A DNA stretch of 64,000 nucleotides, from the NCBI GenBank assembly GCA_048013815.1, contig CM106586.1, positions 3,410,001 to 3,474,000 on the forward strand, written 5' to 3'. Made by a program: the position numbers and the translations under genes. Under the pieces are notes generated by a model. It made no database searches. It worked only from the letters and a program-made list of their open reading frames with translations, and was not told the origin of the DNA. Shown here piece by piece: positions 1-9,740 of this stretch. This DNA is from Setoptus koraiensis (taxonomy: Eukaryota > Arthropoda). How positions within the stretch are numbered: the stretch's first letter is position 1; each line of letters starts with the position of its first letter.

Positions 1-1183
1 TTCAAGTGAGACAAAATGTGACAAATGTGCTACCGATGAGGAACGCTCAAATGACTACGGCCAGGTAATGACTGTCATTGATCCTTTCTTGAATCTCTGC
101 TGAATCTCTGACGAATCTCTGGCGAATCTCTGGTGTGTTTCTCAGCGAAAATAAATTAAATGCTCGGAAGAGAGCGTCACAAATCGATACTGATTGTCAC
201 ATGCCGATACCATTACGACTGCCACCGACAATTGTGTTGCCGACTCTCATCTGATGCAATAATCGTCATATAGTGTAATCGTTCTTTTTTTATATCAGTT
301 GAGTTGTCAGTCTGAGAAGGAACTGCACTGCCAACTGTCCACATTTTTCGCTCACCATTTGCCGGCTGGTTGCAGACACATCTTTGGTGGTTGGTTGGTT
401 GCATCGCATGCGAAAAACTCTTTTCTCACACGACACTCAATCGATAATTGAGATCATTGTGGTGCCCCAATCTGGTTGATCCGACAGAACGCTCAGAATG
501 GCAGCGTATCTTATTTTTAGTTGGCTAAACATCATCACGCATCTCGCATGGCTCCAATCAGAGAAATAATGCCTCAAGTATAAGTACTTTCGTCACAAAG
601 GTGACAATAACTATGACTGGTCGCGCCAACAACTTATCGGCCGGCATCACTTTGCACGATGATCATCCACACAAATCAGGCAATGATCAGACAAATGCCG
701 AGGGAAAGAAAACGTCGAAAACCTTGATTGCTGATGAAAATATTGGAAACAAGGATATAGGCAGGCACCAAAGTTTCACGGTTAAATTTAAATTACCGCA
801 TATTTTAATCATTAGCCGGTACTGGAATGGCGTTGTTGGCAGACCGATGAACATATGTCTCTATTTTTAGGATGACATTTCTGCATGACAGGGTCCTATT
901 TTTTAACAGAGTCTCAGATAGCTTTCTGATGCATTGAATGGCGACAGCGAGCCGCAGACGACTGCGGTCTTGCGATCTATAATTAGAACATCCACGGATA
1001 GATTCTTCGATTCTTCCATCAGGGAGCCATACAAATCTTTCGACACTGTATTTTTGACTAAATTGCCGGTTCGTTGTGGAGCCATCATAATTTTTCAATC
1101 GGAAAATTATCTTATACATCGAAGATCGTACATCGAAGATCGTTCCAGAATTCAATTTAAATCGCATATTTTTTATTGCTAAG
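1..1183. other. Intergenic DNA upstream of the secreted orphan
   Basis: No convincing gene. The open frames here are short, lack recognisable domains and overlap one another on both strands. Positions 98-136 hold a few degenerate copies of a short GAATCTCTG-type repeat. The stretch presumably contains the promoter of the gene starting at 1184, but no clear TATA box was found. Confidence 0.5.
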
Positions 1184-1984
1184 ATGCAAAGATTGACTCT
1201 ATCAGTTTTGCTGGCCATCTCGGTCTCCGGGCTACTGATTGCTGTGTGTGAAGCCGGCATATTCTCAAGAAACAAGAGTAAACAAGTCCAGATAGACCCA
1301 GAAGTAGCAGAGATGGAGTGGAAAGCAAGGCGCAAAGAGAGAATTTTGGAAAGGTACGCCGAATACGAGCAATTGAACAGTCAAACTCCCGAAGATGGTG
1401 AAAATGACGACAAAGTTGAGACTGTTGAGCAAAAATCCGATCCGAACAGAGAGTTCTTCAAGGATATCGAATTAAGCCAAGAACAGAATGACATCATAAA
1501 TGATTACAAAGTTCATGTCAAATCGTTGGTTATGGATTCATTGTTTCCTAGTGAAACTCTGACAAACCTTGTAAGTTACATTGGATCTAAGACAAGACTT
1601 TCGTTGGCCCTAGACGAAGGATTGAGTTTCGATAGGCCCTCTATCTATACTTATGTAGCCATAAGTAGATTGGATGAGGCAAAGTTGAAAGATTATGTAA
1701 GATTGGCAGGTATGCAAGAATCTGATTTGGTAGACAGTTGTAAAGACTTTTTTCAACAGAGATCCAAATATGCCTACAGCAAGCCGGATCCATCAGCCTT
1801 GGTGAAAGCCGAGATACCCGTTGAACAATTCATAGTTTTGGCTAAGGCAAATATTCCAGTTCATCTTCTTGCATATGAGGCATTATTGGCCAATTCGGAC
1901 GTATTTATTTTGGAATCATATTCGAAAGTGTGCATGTTAACTGAGGCCAAAGATCAAATCGGACCTCTAGGAACTCTATTCTAA
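1184..1984 (+). CDS. Secreted protein of unknown function, 266 aa
   Basis: A single open frame of 266 codons starts with a clear signal peptide: a short basic start, a hydrophobic core LLAISVSGLLIAV, and a likely cleavage after CEAG around residue 25. The mature protein opens with a highly charged segment rich in Glu, Lys and Arg (about residues 35-95, probably helical). It is followed by a more ordinary mixed helical region to residue 266 with only two or three cysteines. I recognise no family. The neat frame, signal peptide and normal amino-acid composition support a real gene. It may have introns outside this frame, but none is needed. Export to the lumen or outside the cell is inferred from the signal peptide only. 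Confidence 0.7.
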   Translation: MQRLTLSVLLAISVSGLLIAVCEAGIFSRNKSKQVQIDPEVAEMEWKARRKERILERYAEYEQLNSQTPEDGENDDKVETVEQKSDPNREFFKDIELSQEQNDIINDYKVHVKSLVMDSLFPSETLTNLVSYIGSKTRLSLALDEGLSFDRPSIYTYVAISRLDEAKLKDYVRLAGMQESDLVDSCKDFFQQRSKYAYSKPDPSALVKAEIPVEQFIVLAKANIPVHLLAYEALLANSDVFILESYSKVCMLTEAKDQIGPLGTLF

Positions 1985-2214
1985 CCAAACACGAAATCAT
2001 ATGATTAGCGAATATGATAATACTGGCGCACGCCACACTTCATGACCGTTAGCTCGATCATGAAATATGACGGGTGCCAATCAAATATTATATCTTCCGA
2101 ACTAATACATGTTGTCAGTTTATGTTGAATTAATGTTAATGTCAATGAGATTACTATTAAAAGCCATGAACGTGACCGTCAATTTTGAGTCTACAGATAC
2201 TCAGATAAATACAA

Positions 2215-2538
2215 CTAGTTGTTGGCTGATCTCTTGGTCGACCTTGATGGCATTCTCCCCATGCCCATACATTTCTCGAGGTGTGGCGCTAGCCTGGCAG
2301 CGGCCAAATTACGATCACAATTGGGACAGATACAATTGTACTGCTTCTTCGTCTTGGTCAATGGCTGACCAAACACATCTAAACCGGCCTCGTCCTTAAT
2401 TTTGCATGACTCATCGCCGGCGTCCGTAAATATTAATCCCATCTTAGCCGCTCGATGAATTTGTAGGCACTCACTGAATATCACATCGTCGATCAAATTA
2501 GCTAATATGTCATCTGGACTCGGGCCTGCGCTGGACAT
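2215..2538 (-). CDS. Sgf11: SAGA-associated factor 11 (ATXN7L3-type), deubiquitinase module subunit
   Basis: A 107-residue frame. The N-terminal helix (about residues 10-36, ILANLIDDVIFSECLQIHRA) is the segment that in Sgf11 packs against Sus1/ENY2 and the ubiquitin protease. The C-terminal zinc finger is diagnostic: Cys71-x2-Cys74 and His86-x3-Cys90, in the context CPNCDRNLAAARLAPHLEKC followed by MGMGR. In this family the protein anchors the histone H2B deubiquitinase module to SAGA in the nucleus, and the finger helps contact the nucleosome. The short length is normal for arthropod Sgf11. The start lies 386 bp from the divergent acetyltransferase start at 2925, so the two probably share a bidirectional promoter. 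Confidence 0.9.
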   Translation of the reverse strand: MSSAGPSPDDILANLIDDVIFSECLQIHRAAKMGLIFTDAGDESCKIKDEAGLDVFGQPLTKTKKQYNCICPNCDRNLAAARLAPHLEKCMGMGRMPSRSTKRSANN

Positions 2539-2924
2539 CCTGGTTCCTGTCCGAGCGATATATTCTGACGATGCCGTAAATTGAGTTTAATAATATATCC
2601 ACTGATACAATCACATTATTATGCAATATCGAAAAATGTATGATGAAATGATAGACAAAATGGTATCAGCCGACCTTTTTTCATCGGCATGCGGCTTCTG
2701 TACTGTCAGTACGCGCGTGCGTTTGTTTGTGTTTGTGTTTGCAAAAAGAAAACACGTGACTCGCTCAATCTTCTGAAATCTGATCCATTTTCATGTTCTT
2801 TTTGAAGGGGAAAATAAACAACTTTGGTGACAATTATACAAAACTAACATTAATTATTACGAATATAATTGATTTCCAGCTATCACCATCAAAGTAACCG
2901 ATCGACCAAATTATTCCATCCAAC
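2539..2924. promoter_or_regulatory. Shared divergent promoter region, SGF11 / acetyltransferase
   Basis: 386 bp separate two divergent start codons, with no other coding signal between them. No strong TATA box is visible. There is a short alternating GT/GC tract at about 2715-2740. Bidirectional promoter use is inferred from the layout. Confidence 0.4.
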
Positions 2925-3521
2925 ATGGCTGCTATTCATGAAAGCTGTTGCTCGAGGCGTACCACAACACCAACCTATCTATTCGATCCAGATGAACTGA
3001 CAAAATTAAAATCCTGGCCCACAATCAAGCAAGAACTTGGCAAGAACAATCTTGTCGCTCGGCCTCTTTGCTCGGACGATTGGCAAAATGGTTACGTACA
3101 ATTGTTAATTGAAGAGATGGGAGTCTTTCTTAAGATTGACTCGGACAAATTCGACTATTCGACAGATTCGAAACTATTCGACGATATGAAACAAATCAAC
3201 ATGAATGCCAGCCAGGATTGTCATGTAAGGCTTGTGATCGAGGATCCCGTTGCCAGGAAGATAGTCGGGGCATCAACATTGTTTCTCGAGTGGATCTTCG
3301 ATAGATGGGCCTTCAGAGGAACTCTTGAAGATGTTGCCGTTTTGGACAGTTACAAAAGCAAAGGAATTGGTCAAACTCTAGTTAAAATAATGGTAGATTT
3401 GACCACTGAGGTGTATCATTGCCTCAAGTTGGATTGTAGCAACAATTTATTGAACTTAGTGCCAGATGGTTGGCAAAAGACACCAGCCGGAGACGACGAG
3501 TATTCAGGTTTATTCATATGA
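2925..3521 (+). CDS. GNPNAT1: Glucosamine 6-phosphate N-acetyltransferase-like GNAT enzyme
   Basis: A 198-residue frame matching the Gna1/GNPNAT1 pattern. It has an early FDPDEL segment, LVARPLCSDDW near residue 45, a strand IEDPVARKIVGASTLFLE, then RGTLEDVAV followed by SYKSKGIGQTLVK (about 142-153), the acetyl-CoA pyrophosphate-binding loop. YHCLKLDCSNN follows. The family makes GlcNAc-6-phosphate from glucosamine-6-phosphate and acetyl-CoA on the way to UDP-GlcNAc, which supplies chitin and glycans. After LDCSNN the usual FYxKFGY segment is absent and the C-terminus is unlike the family, so either the true end is reached by splicing or this copy is divergent. The stop is 15 bp from the stop of the convergent H-protein gene. 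Confidence 0.75.
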   Translation: MAAIHESCCSRRTTTPTYLFDPDELTKLKSWPTIKQELGKNNLVARPLCSDDWQNGYVQLLIEEMGVFLKIDSDKFDYSTDSKLFDDMKQINMNASQDCHVRLVIEDPVARKIVGASTLFLEWIFDRWAFRGTLEDVAVLDSYKSKGIGQTLVKIMVDLTTEVYHCLKLDCSNNLLNLVPDGWQKTPAGDDEYSGLFI

Positions 3522-3536
3522 CGCTCAGCCCATTGA

Positions 3537-3977
3537 TTATGATTTTTCTAAATAGTTATTATATTGTGTCTCATTCATGAGTTTATCTAGCTCTTTCTCG
3601 TCGTCTAGCTTTATTTTGAAGAGCCAGCCTTGGCCATAACAATCGGTATTGACTAGAGACGGTTTCGATTCCAATTCTTCGTTCACCTCCACTATGGATC
3701 CCGACACTGGAGTTAACAACTCTGAGGCCGCTTTGACGCTCTCAATGGAGCCAACTTCGTCGAATTGCTTGTAAGATGATCCGATATCGGGGTTCTGTAC
3801 ATAAACAACATCGCCAAGGGTATCTTGAGCATGATGCGATATGCCGACGCGACCAATTTTATTTTCGTCCAACGTGATCCATTCGTGCTTCTCACTAAAA
3901 AATTTTCCACTTGACTTGAATCTTCGTTGGAACACTGAATTCCTGATGTGTGGCGTTATTAGTAACCTAATAAACAT
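3537..3977 (-). CDS. GCSH: Glycine cleavage system H protein, mitochondrial
   Basis: A 146-residue frame. Residues 1-25 are rich in Arg, Ser and hydrophobics and lack acids, as expected of a mitochondrial targeting peptide. The mature part starts KFFSEKHEWI and contains GRVGISHHAQDTLGDVVYV and GSIESVKAASE. Lys82 of the latter is the lipoylated residue that carries the aminomethyl group between the P, T and L proteins. The C-terminal GQGWLFKI motif and the overall length are typical. It breaks down glycine in the mitochondrial matrix and supplies one-carbon units. The gene is convergent with the GNAT gene, with very short or overlapping 3' UTRs. Confidence 0.95.
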   Translation of the reverse strand: MFIRLLITPHIRNSVFQRRFKSSGKFFSEKHEWITLDENKIGRVGISHHAQDTLGDVVYVQNPDIGSSYKQFDEVGSIESVKAASELLTPVSGSIVEVNEELESKPSLVNTDCYGQGWLFKIKLDDEKELDKLMNETQYNNYLEKS

Positions 3978-5528
3978 GTTGAAGGCTAATTTGGAGGAGA
4001 TATTGTCGAATTGGCTCGATAGTTATTTTTTCCAAGAAAATCATTTGAAATAGCTGTGAGCGGCGCTTTACGGGACAAACGCGCACCGCACGGTGTGCGT
4101 TTTTCAGCGGGTTTCTGCCGGGCGGCGAGCGGGTATTTGATACTGTATTAGCTCCTATACTCACAGCCGCATGATTGGCGGCTAGACATCGGATGGACAA
4201 AAATCCATTGTGAGGCACTGGGGCCCCTTTGAATTGTTGTCGCTTGAGCTGATGGCAGGGGCGTAGCCCCATACCCGGGGCGCCAATCAGGCCCGGCGGG
4301 GTACGGTAGCCGGCAACAGCAAATTAGACGCTGTAGGCTCGAACGAGTCAGCCAATGAAATTAAATCAAGATGAATGAAATCAAGATATCGATCACTCTG
4401 CCGGCTCATTTATCCAGTTGATATCATTTTATCGCCATTGTGTATCGTATGTTATTTGATCTTGATATCCCACGATGATACACATACAATGTGTATAAAT
4501 AGCTGGCGCTGACTGACAATTAGAGTCGGTTAGATTTTTGGCCAGCCCATATTGAATTCGTCACAATTACACCGATAAGATAATACAATCACGCCTCACT
4601 CATCGACACACCCGCCGACGAAAAGAGCCTCTGAAACTTTCAGAGTCTGAAACTTTCGATGAAAGTCGATCGGCAGATACGCACACGGTTGCTCATTTCT
4701 CCGCCAGGGGCGTATAAAGCCAACTGCAGAGTGAGCTAATAAATGTTGCAGCGCCGGCAGATCGGGCTAATAAGTCAATAAGTTTGAAGGGTGACGTGAA
4801 ACTTCAACTGTTTCACCCAAAGAATCACCATTGCCTGATAGACGATCTCTGGTGACCAACAAACAAAACAACCAACCAACCTCGATTGCAACAAAATTCT
4901 GAATCTAATCGAGCCGAGCAAGAAAAAATCAATGAAAAATCCGATGCAAAACGAACACTTTCCGCAATAATTTGCCAGCCCTACGCAAATATCGCCAGAG
5001 CATGTCCAGGTCCAGGAAAATACACGTCATCTTAAAGATTCCGAAACGGAAACGCGTGCATGCCGAATGGAAGGAATCAGCTCACAAGTACCTTGGCTTC
5101 TGATGGTGACTCTGATGAGATATGTAATGAGTTTTTGGTTCGTTAGACAATGCTGATCCATTGCTCGAAACGCTCGAGTAGAATCTGATCGCTAGATGAG
5201 TTGTGGTGAGATAGCTCACGCAATTTTGAGAGCGGTTTTTGCCGATCTACCGAACCGGTATCTCCCATTGGAAGATACTAGTTTGGGAGACTCCTAAACT
5301 GACGGTTCTTGGACCCTCTGACAAAATTCTCACTACTTCCGAATGACCGCCTCTTCCCGACAAATGAAGTGCAAGAGGTGGCTATTGTGGGGGTCGACTA
5401 GTGTATCGAAGACGGTTTCGCGATGTTCGAGCACTACTTCATTGTGTCCTCTTTCTCTCACGCTTACATTCATTTAGCACGCACTTAATTTCATGCATGA
5501 TGTAATATCATGGTCATGGTCATTCAGT
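3978..5528. other. Intergenic, GC-rich patch and isolated TATA box
   Basis: No convincing coding region. About 4060-4330 is distinctly GC-richer than its surroundings. At 4632-4648 there is a small perfect inverted repeat (CTCTGAAA, one base, TTTCAGAG). A TATAAATA at 4494 points to the right with no recognisable gene downstream. Confidence 0.4.
4494..4501 (+). promoter_or_regulatory. Candidate TATA box without an assigned gene
   Basis: TATAAATA in a GTG-TATAAATA-GC context resembles a core promoter. No reading frame of note lies within the following kilobase on the plus strand. It may serve a non-coding transcript or be chance in AT-rich DNA. Confidence 0.2.
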
Positions 5529-5794
5529 TTATACGATCGATAGGGTTAAAGCCACCACTAATATATCACCCGCGGCGAGGAGCACGAGCTGATTAGATTG
5601 AAAATTCTCAGACGAACAGTCACGTTCTTTGTAGCTGCTAGCTGGTAACTGGGTGCTACTGTAGTAACTCAACAGCTCCAAGTGATAAATTGCCCCTAGA
5701 TCGTGGGGACAGTACGAACGTAGATCTTTATTTTGGATGCGTCTTTGAACCTGTGAATTCAGCGACAAGAATTCAGCCGCCCTATGGGGTTGCT

Positions 5795-7925
5795 CTATTC
5801 GGAGCACTTGGCACCGAGCGTCACGTGTTCCCTATCGTATTCATACACGCACAATTTGGTGGACAGAGCAAGTCGGTTTTGCAGGGATTGATCACTTCTG
5901 TATTGCACTTGCATCTTAATGTCTAACTTTGCATTTGAGCTTTGATCCTCGGAGCTATTGTAAATAGGATTGGCCGTATATGTTGCACTAGTGACTGGAT
6001 AAAATGGGCCCCTCACCTCCAACAGTCCTGTGTAATGGTAGTACGTCTTGCCAGTGTACCGGTCGCAAACGATTGGCTGTCTAATTGAGCGCTTGATTGT
6101 GATAAGCTCAGACCATTCTCTGGCGTTGTTTTCCAATGTTATTGTCCCGACATCGGGTAAACGCCAGTTGGATTTGATGTCTATTTGGGCTATGTTCTGA
6201 CAGTATGGCTCACTATCGGATGTTGATGTAAAATATGACCGATAGTTGGTTGGCTCTCTCATCCACGGGTTTCCAGGGTTCGTGAGATTGCGCTCGTTTG
6301 GTTGATCGTAGTGGGGCCACTGTTTGTATTGGATACAATTTTGTTGGTTTTGCTGGTTGTCGCAAGCTGGACAATCACCCTGCATATATTGCTCATAGTT
6401 GTCGCATTTGTAGGCTAAATATTGGCAATTGTAATCATGGGTAGAAAACAATCTTAGCATTGATATCGCGTGCGACATTATGGCGTTTCTGGCGCCCGGC
6501 TGATTGATGCCGTTGTTGAGTTGAACATCAATGTGTCCCACGGGCCTCGCTATGCCAAATCCTCCCTTGTTCGAGTGAATGGCGTCCACTCTGATGGCGT
6601 CGCCCACATCCAATCTCCCATCGGCGTCGTTGTCTTCGAAACAGGGGCCCGCGGGATCTGCATTGTGGCCAGGCAAAATAGGTCACGGACAATGGCGCAA
6701 AAATCAGATTAATTATGCTTATGTGTGTGTTTTTTTGCAAGTTTCTGCTCACAGCCAATAGCTTACCCAATCCCGTTATGTAACCCAGCTTGTATTTGCC
6801 GTTGGAGTGCTTTTTCAAGCTTTTGCCCGCCATTCCAGCAAGATGAGCGCCTAGTGGAACAGACAGGTACAGAGAGGAGAGAAATTTGTTTCAACGATAT
6901 AAGCGGCAGTGAGTCGCAACTGGAAAAAACCCACTTTTGGGGCTTTCGGGGGCCCCAAACTCACCCAGGCTGTGACCGATGAGATGAAAATGGGCGAAAT
7001 TGACGCCTGGAATAGTTTCGGCCAGTCTGTACAGGAATTGGCCCAAAAAGGCGCCCAGGGCCGGAATGGTGTAGGCTAATCTCGCGTAGCTTCTCACCAG
7101 ATTCGAGTCCTCTCGCTTGGTTATGTGCTCGTGATCGTAAGAAAACACAAACAGGTTGTAGCCCTTGTTTTTGTTTGTTACTGTTGCAATGGGCAGCTCG
7201 TACATTATGTGATCCTGCCAGGCGAGCCGTTTGTTGGGCCATTTGTTTTGAAAGCCGTGCACGAGAATTTTAGTTGGCCAGTCCGGCTTGAAATTGGCCA
7301 ACTTTTTCAGTATGTCCGCCCTCGTGTCCCCATAGTACAATTTCTCGTGATCCTCTCTAAAGTCCCTGGCGTGTTCGCCGGCCTCAATTTGCATAAAATG
7401 CACTATGGGCTCCAGATCCACGGACAGGTCCAGAGGGCCCTCCTCGAAGTGTTCACAAATGCCTGTTCCGTCGGCGCTGCCAACTTGGGCGGTGGTTCGG
7501 TGATTGAGACGATGTGCGACGATATTCAAAATTCACTGGTTAGTAAATTATAATGTTTGTTGAACCATTAGTGATAAATAACTTGCAAAATAATTTCTAT
7601 CATGCTTACTTAGGGCAATGGAGAACATCACGGGCAGAACTTTGGCTATGTTTACAGCCTCTTTTGCGGCGCCCACGCTATTTTTGAGCACATCATCCCT
7701 GGGAAGCTGGACATCTGGGAAATTGGGAATGTTGGACAATTGAATATTGGGAAACTGGACGTTGGGCAATTGAATATTGGGAAACTGGACGCTGGGCAAC
7801 TGAATGTCGAGCACGTTGAAATTGGGCGCGTTGAAATTGGGCGCATTGAAATTGGGCAATTCGAAGCGGGGCAACTCGAAGTTGGGCAAATTGAAATTGG
7901 GAAAGTTGAAATTGGGGGCCCCCAT
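5795..7925 (-). CDS. Secreted pancreatic-lipase-family lipase with N-terminal PNFxL repeats (4 exons seen)
   Basis: Exons by splice signals and phase are 7925-7610, about 7483-6965 (its acceptor is uncertain), 6850-6767 and 6657-5795, giving about 593 aa. The last two introns are 114 and 109 bp with strong GTGAG/GTAAG donors, and all joins keep frame. The core shows the lipase triad: Ser in GHSLG just before the second intron, Asp in GLDPAGP just after the third, and His in SHAIS, after GHIDVQLNNG. KILVHGF, the strand forming the oxyanion loop, is present. The N-terminus (about 65 residues) is a five-residue repeat of the type PNFNL/PNFEL, not a normal part of these lipases. No signal peptide is visible at the first Met, so a 5' exon is probably missing. 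The C-terminal ~190 residues are cysteine-containing and divergent, in the place of a PLAT domain. Hydrolysis of triacylglycerol or phospholipid outside the cell is inferred from the family. Confidence 0.85.
7690..7925 (-). repeat. 15-bp coding tandem repeat (PNFxL pentapeptides)
   Basis: About thirteen degenerate 15-bp units encode a pentapeptide with Pro-Asn-Phe or Pro-x-Ile/Val at fixed positions. Long open frames in the other frames and on the opposite strand here are by-products of the repeat. The pattern superficially resembles pentapeptide-repeat proteins (A-N-L-x-x), with Pro in place of the small residue. Confidence 0.85.
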
Positions 7926-9740
7926 CTTGGCTCATCAAGACTGGTATCCGAGCGTGAGCCCCAATGATCGACGAATGACAGCAGTGTCAAAGTATGCAGT
8001 GTTGTCAATGTGACTCAATTATCTTATTCGGTGGACCAGACAATTTACCGGGTGCACTGGAACTCGAAACATCACCGAAATATTGTCTGAATGAAGCCGC
8101 ACAGTGACAGATTGGCACGCTAGTGCTATATTTAGAGCTTTTGTTGCAAGATATACACTTCGAATGAGACATTCGTAGTGTAGTTGTGCAAATATGATGA
8201 AAATATGATTTCATGTTTAGGCATGTTTTTAGCCGGTACAGACCATGCAAAACTGAAGTGTTTAGCCGAAAATGGCACCCAAAATAGCTGCAGATGTTGA
8301 AGTCACGCACTGTGATAGTCATTAGATAGCCGCGTGAATCTCACTCGCAGTTTGCCCAGTCTCCACAAAGACAACCGAAGAAAAGACAATCACGAAATAC
8401 CCCAGAACAGGCTGCCCCCGAAACAACTCTCCAATTGTTGCCACAATTCAATGACTTTCTTTTTTGTCTTTTCAAGCTGTGGGCTGCAATTTGAAATTGG
8501 TTCAACTGTCTCGAATCTGGCCCCACTTTGGACTTGTCGCACTTCTCGTATCGCAGCAACGTGATATTGTGTGAAACTGTGTGTTTGGATATCGTATTGG
8601 CCGTTTCATCTCAGCACAGTCATCTAATTGATAGATAGCAGACGGAAGCAGAATTGGCGAGCCGATCTCTAGTTGCGAACAGTACGTTGGGCGAAGCATT
8701 GTATTTTTTGCTGGCTGCCGGCTCGCTAAGGTGCATCTGAATCACTTGTTGCGTCGATCGGTGAGGCCCCCCTTTTTTGTGCTCATCATATGAGCCAAAT
8801 CAATCGAAACATCGTCTATGGGGCGCTGGGGGTACGATCTGGAGATTCGACAGATTCCGAAGCGGCTATAAGAAGAGCCACATGCCACTGACAAAATCAG
8901 CATGTTTGCAGAGAATATCAGTTTATCGGACGTGCATATTTCACAAGTCTCGCGACGACTATCGTTCTGGGGTCGCTTCTTGGATTATTCAGGTGAATGT
9001 GAGAAAGAGAAAAAAGATTTCGATCATGAGATTGTCTCATCCTTAGCGCCTCGTTGTTATGAGCGTAGCTGGCTTGAATAGAGAGATGCGATGCAGTGTA
9101 GAGATTTTTTTAGAGCGGCTTCAGAGCCTTGAATGAAAAAGAATTCTGAAAATTCCATTGTTGAAGTGAGATGAAAATACATCGGAGTGATGGTATTTCG
9201 GGATTCTGTATCTGTATCAGCGCTAGCTGTTTGACGATAAGTGATGTCACCACAACAACTTGCTAGCACAGTGCATTCAACTATTCGTGCATTCATATTT
9301 TTTCTCAAACCAGATCAATATATCACCAGCCATCGACTGTACATATACAGCGGTTTATAAGTGTTTAGAAAGCGGAGAAATATCGCCTATATCACACATA
9401 TCATGGGCAACAGTATATATATTTTTTTAATACACAAATAGGTACAGATGTTTTGTGTTGTTGCTCGCAGTTCTAGATTTATGAATGCTTTGATTCGGGC
9501 CTGAGCTAAATCAGTCGAAACGGCTAAATCCATATAGGGCACACCGATAAGTGACAAACTAAACCACTGTGTGGGCAAATGTCAAATATTCTCATAGCAT
9601 CCAGATAATATCCAGATAAAACTTTCCAGTTAAATAGCATACACACACGACAGAAAGCACAAGTTAATATTTTATTTGGACCGAACAGAAACACAAATAG
9701 AGTGGTCAGATAATAAATTTTTGGTGTTTATGAACAAAAC
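7926..9740. other. Intergenic between lipase and cysteine peptidase
   Basis: No supported gene. Any signal-peptide exon of the lipase should lie in the left part of this stretch, but none of the short frames there has a convincing hydrophobic leader. AT-rich sequence precedes the peptidase start. A TATAA lies near 9353, too weak to call. Confidence 0.4.

Noticed and set aside
4060-4330. GC-rich patch as possible mobile-element end or foreign DNA
   Set aside because: No terminal repeats, target duplication or coding similarity seen. Composition alone is not enough.
7516-7529. Strong acceptor-like site for lipase exon 2 (CTAACCAG)
   Set aside because: Joining it to the donor at 7610 puts the lipase core out of frame. 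A weaker acceptor near 7484 keeps frame, so the exon start is marked uncertain.
7652-8013. Alternative frames through the lipase repeat on both strands
   Set aside because: A 15-bp repeat without stops is open in several frames. Only the frame that joins the lipase core by splicing is kept.
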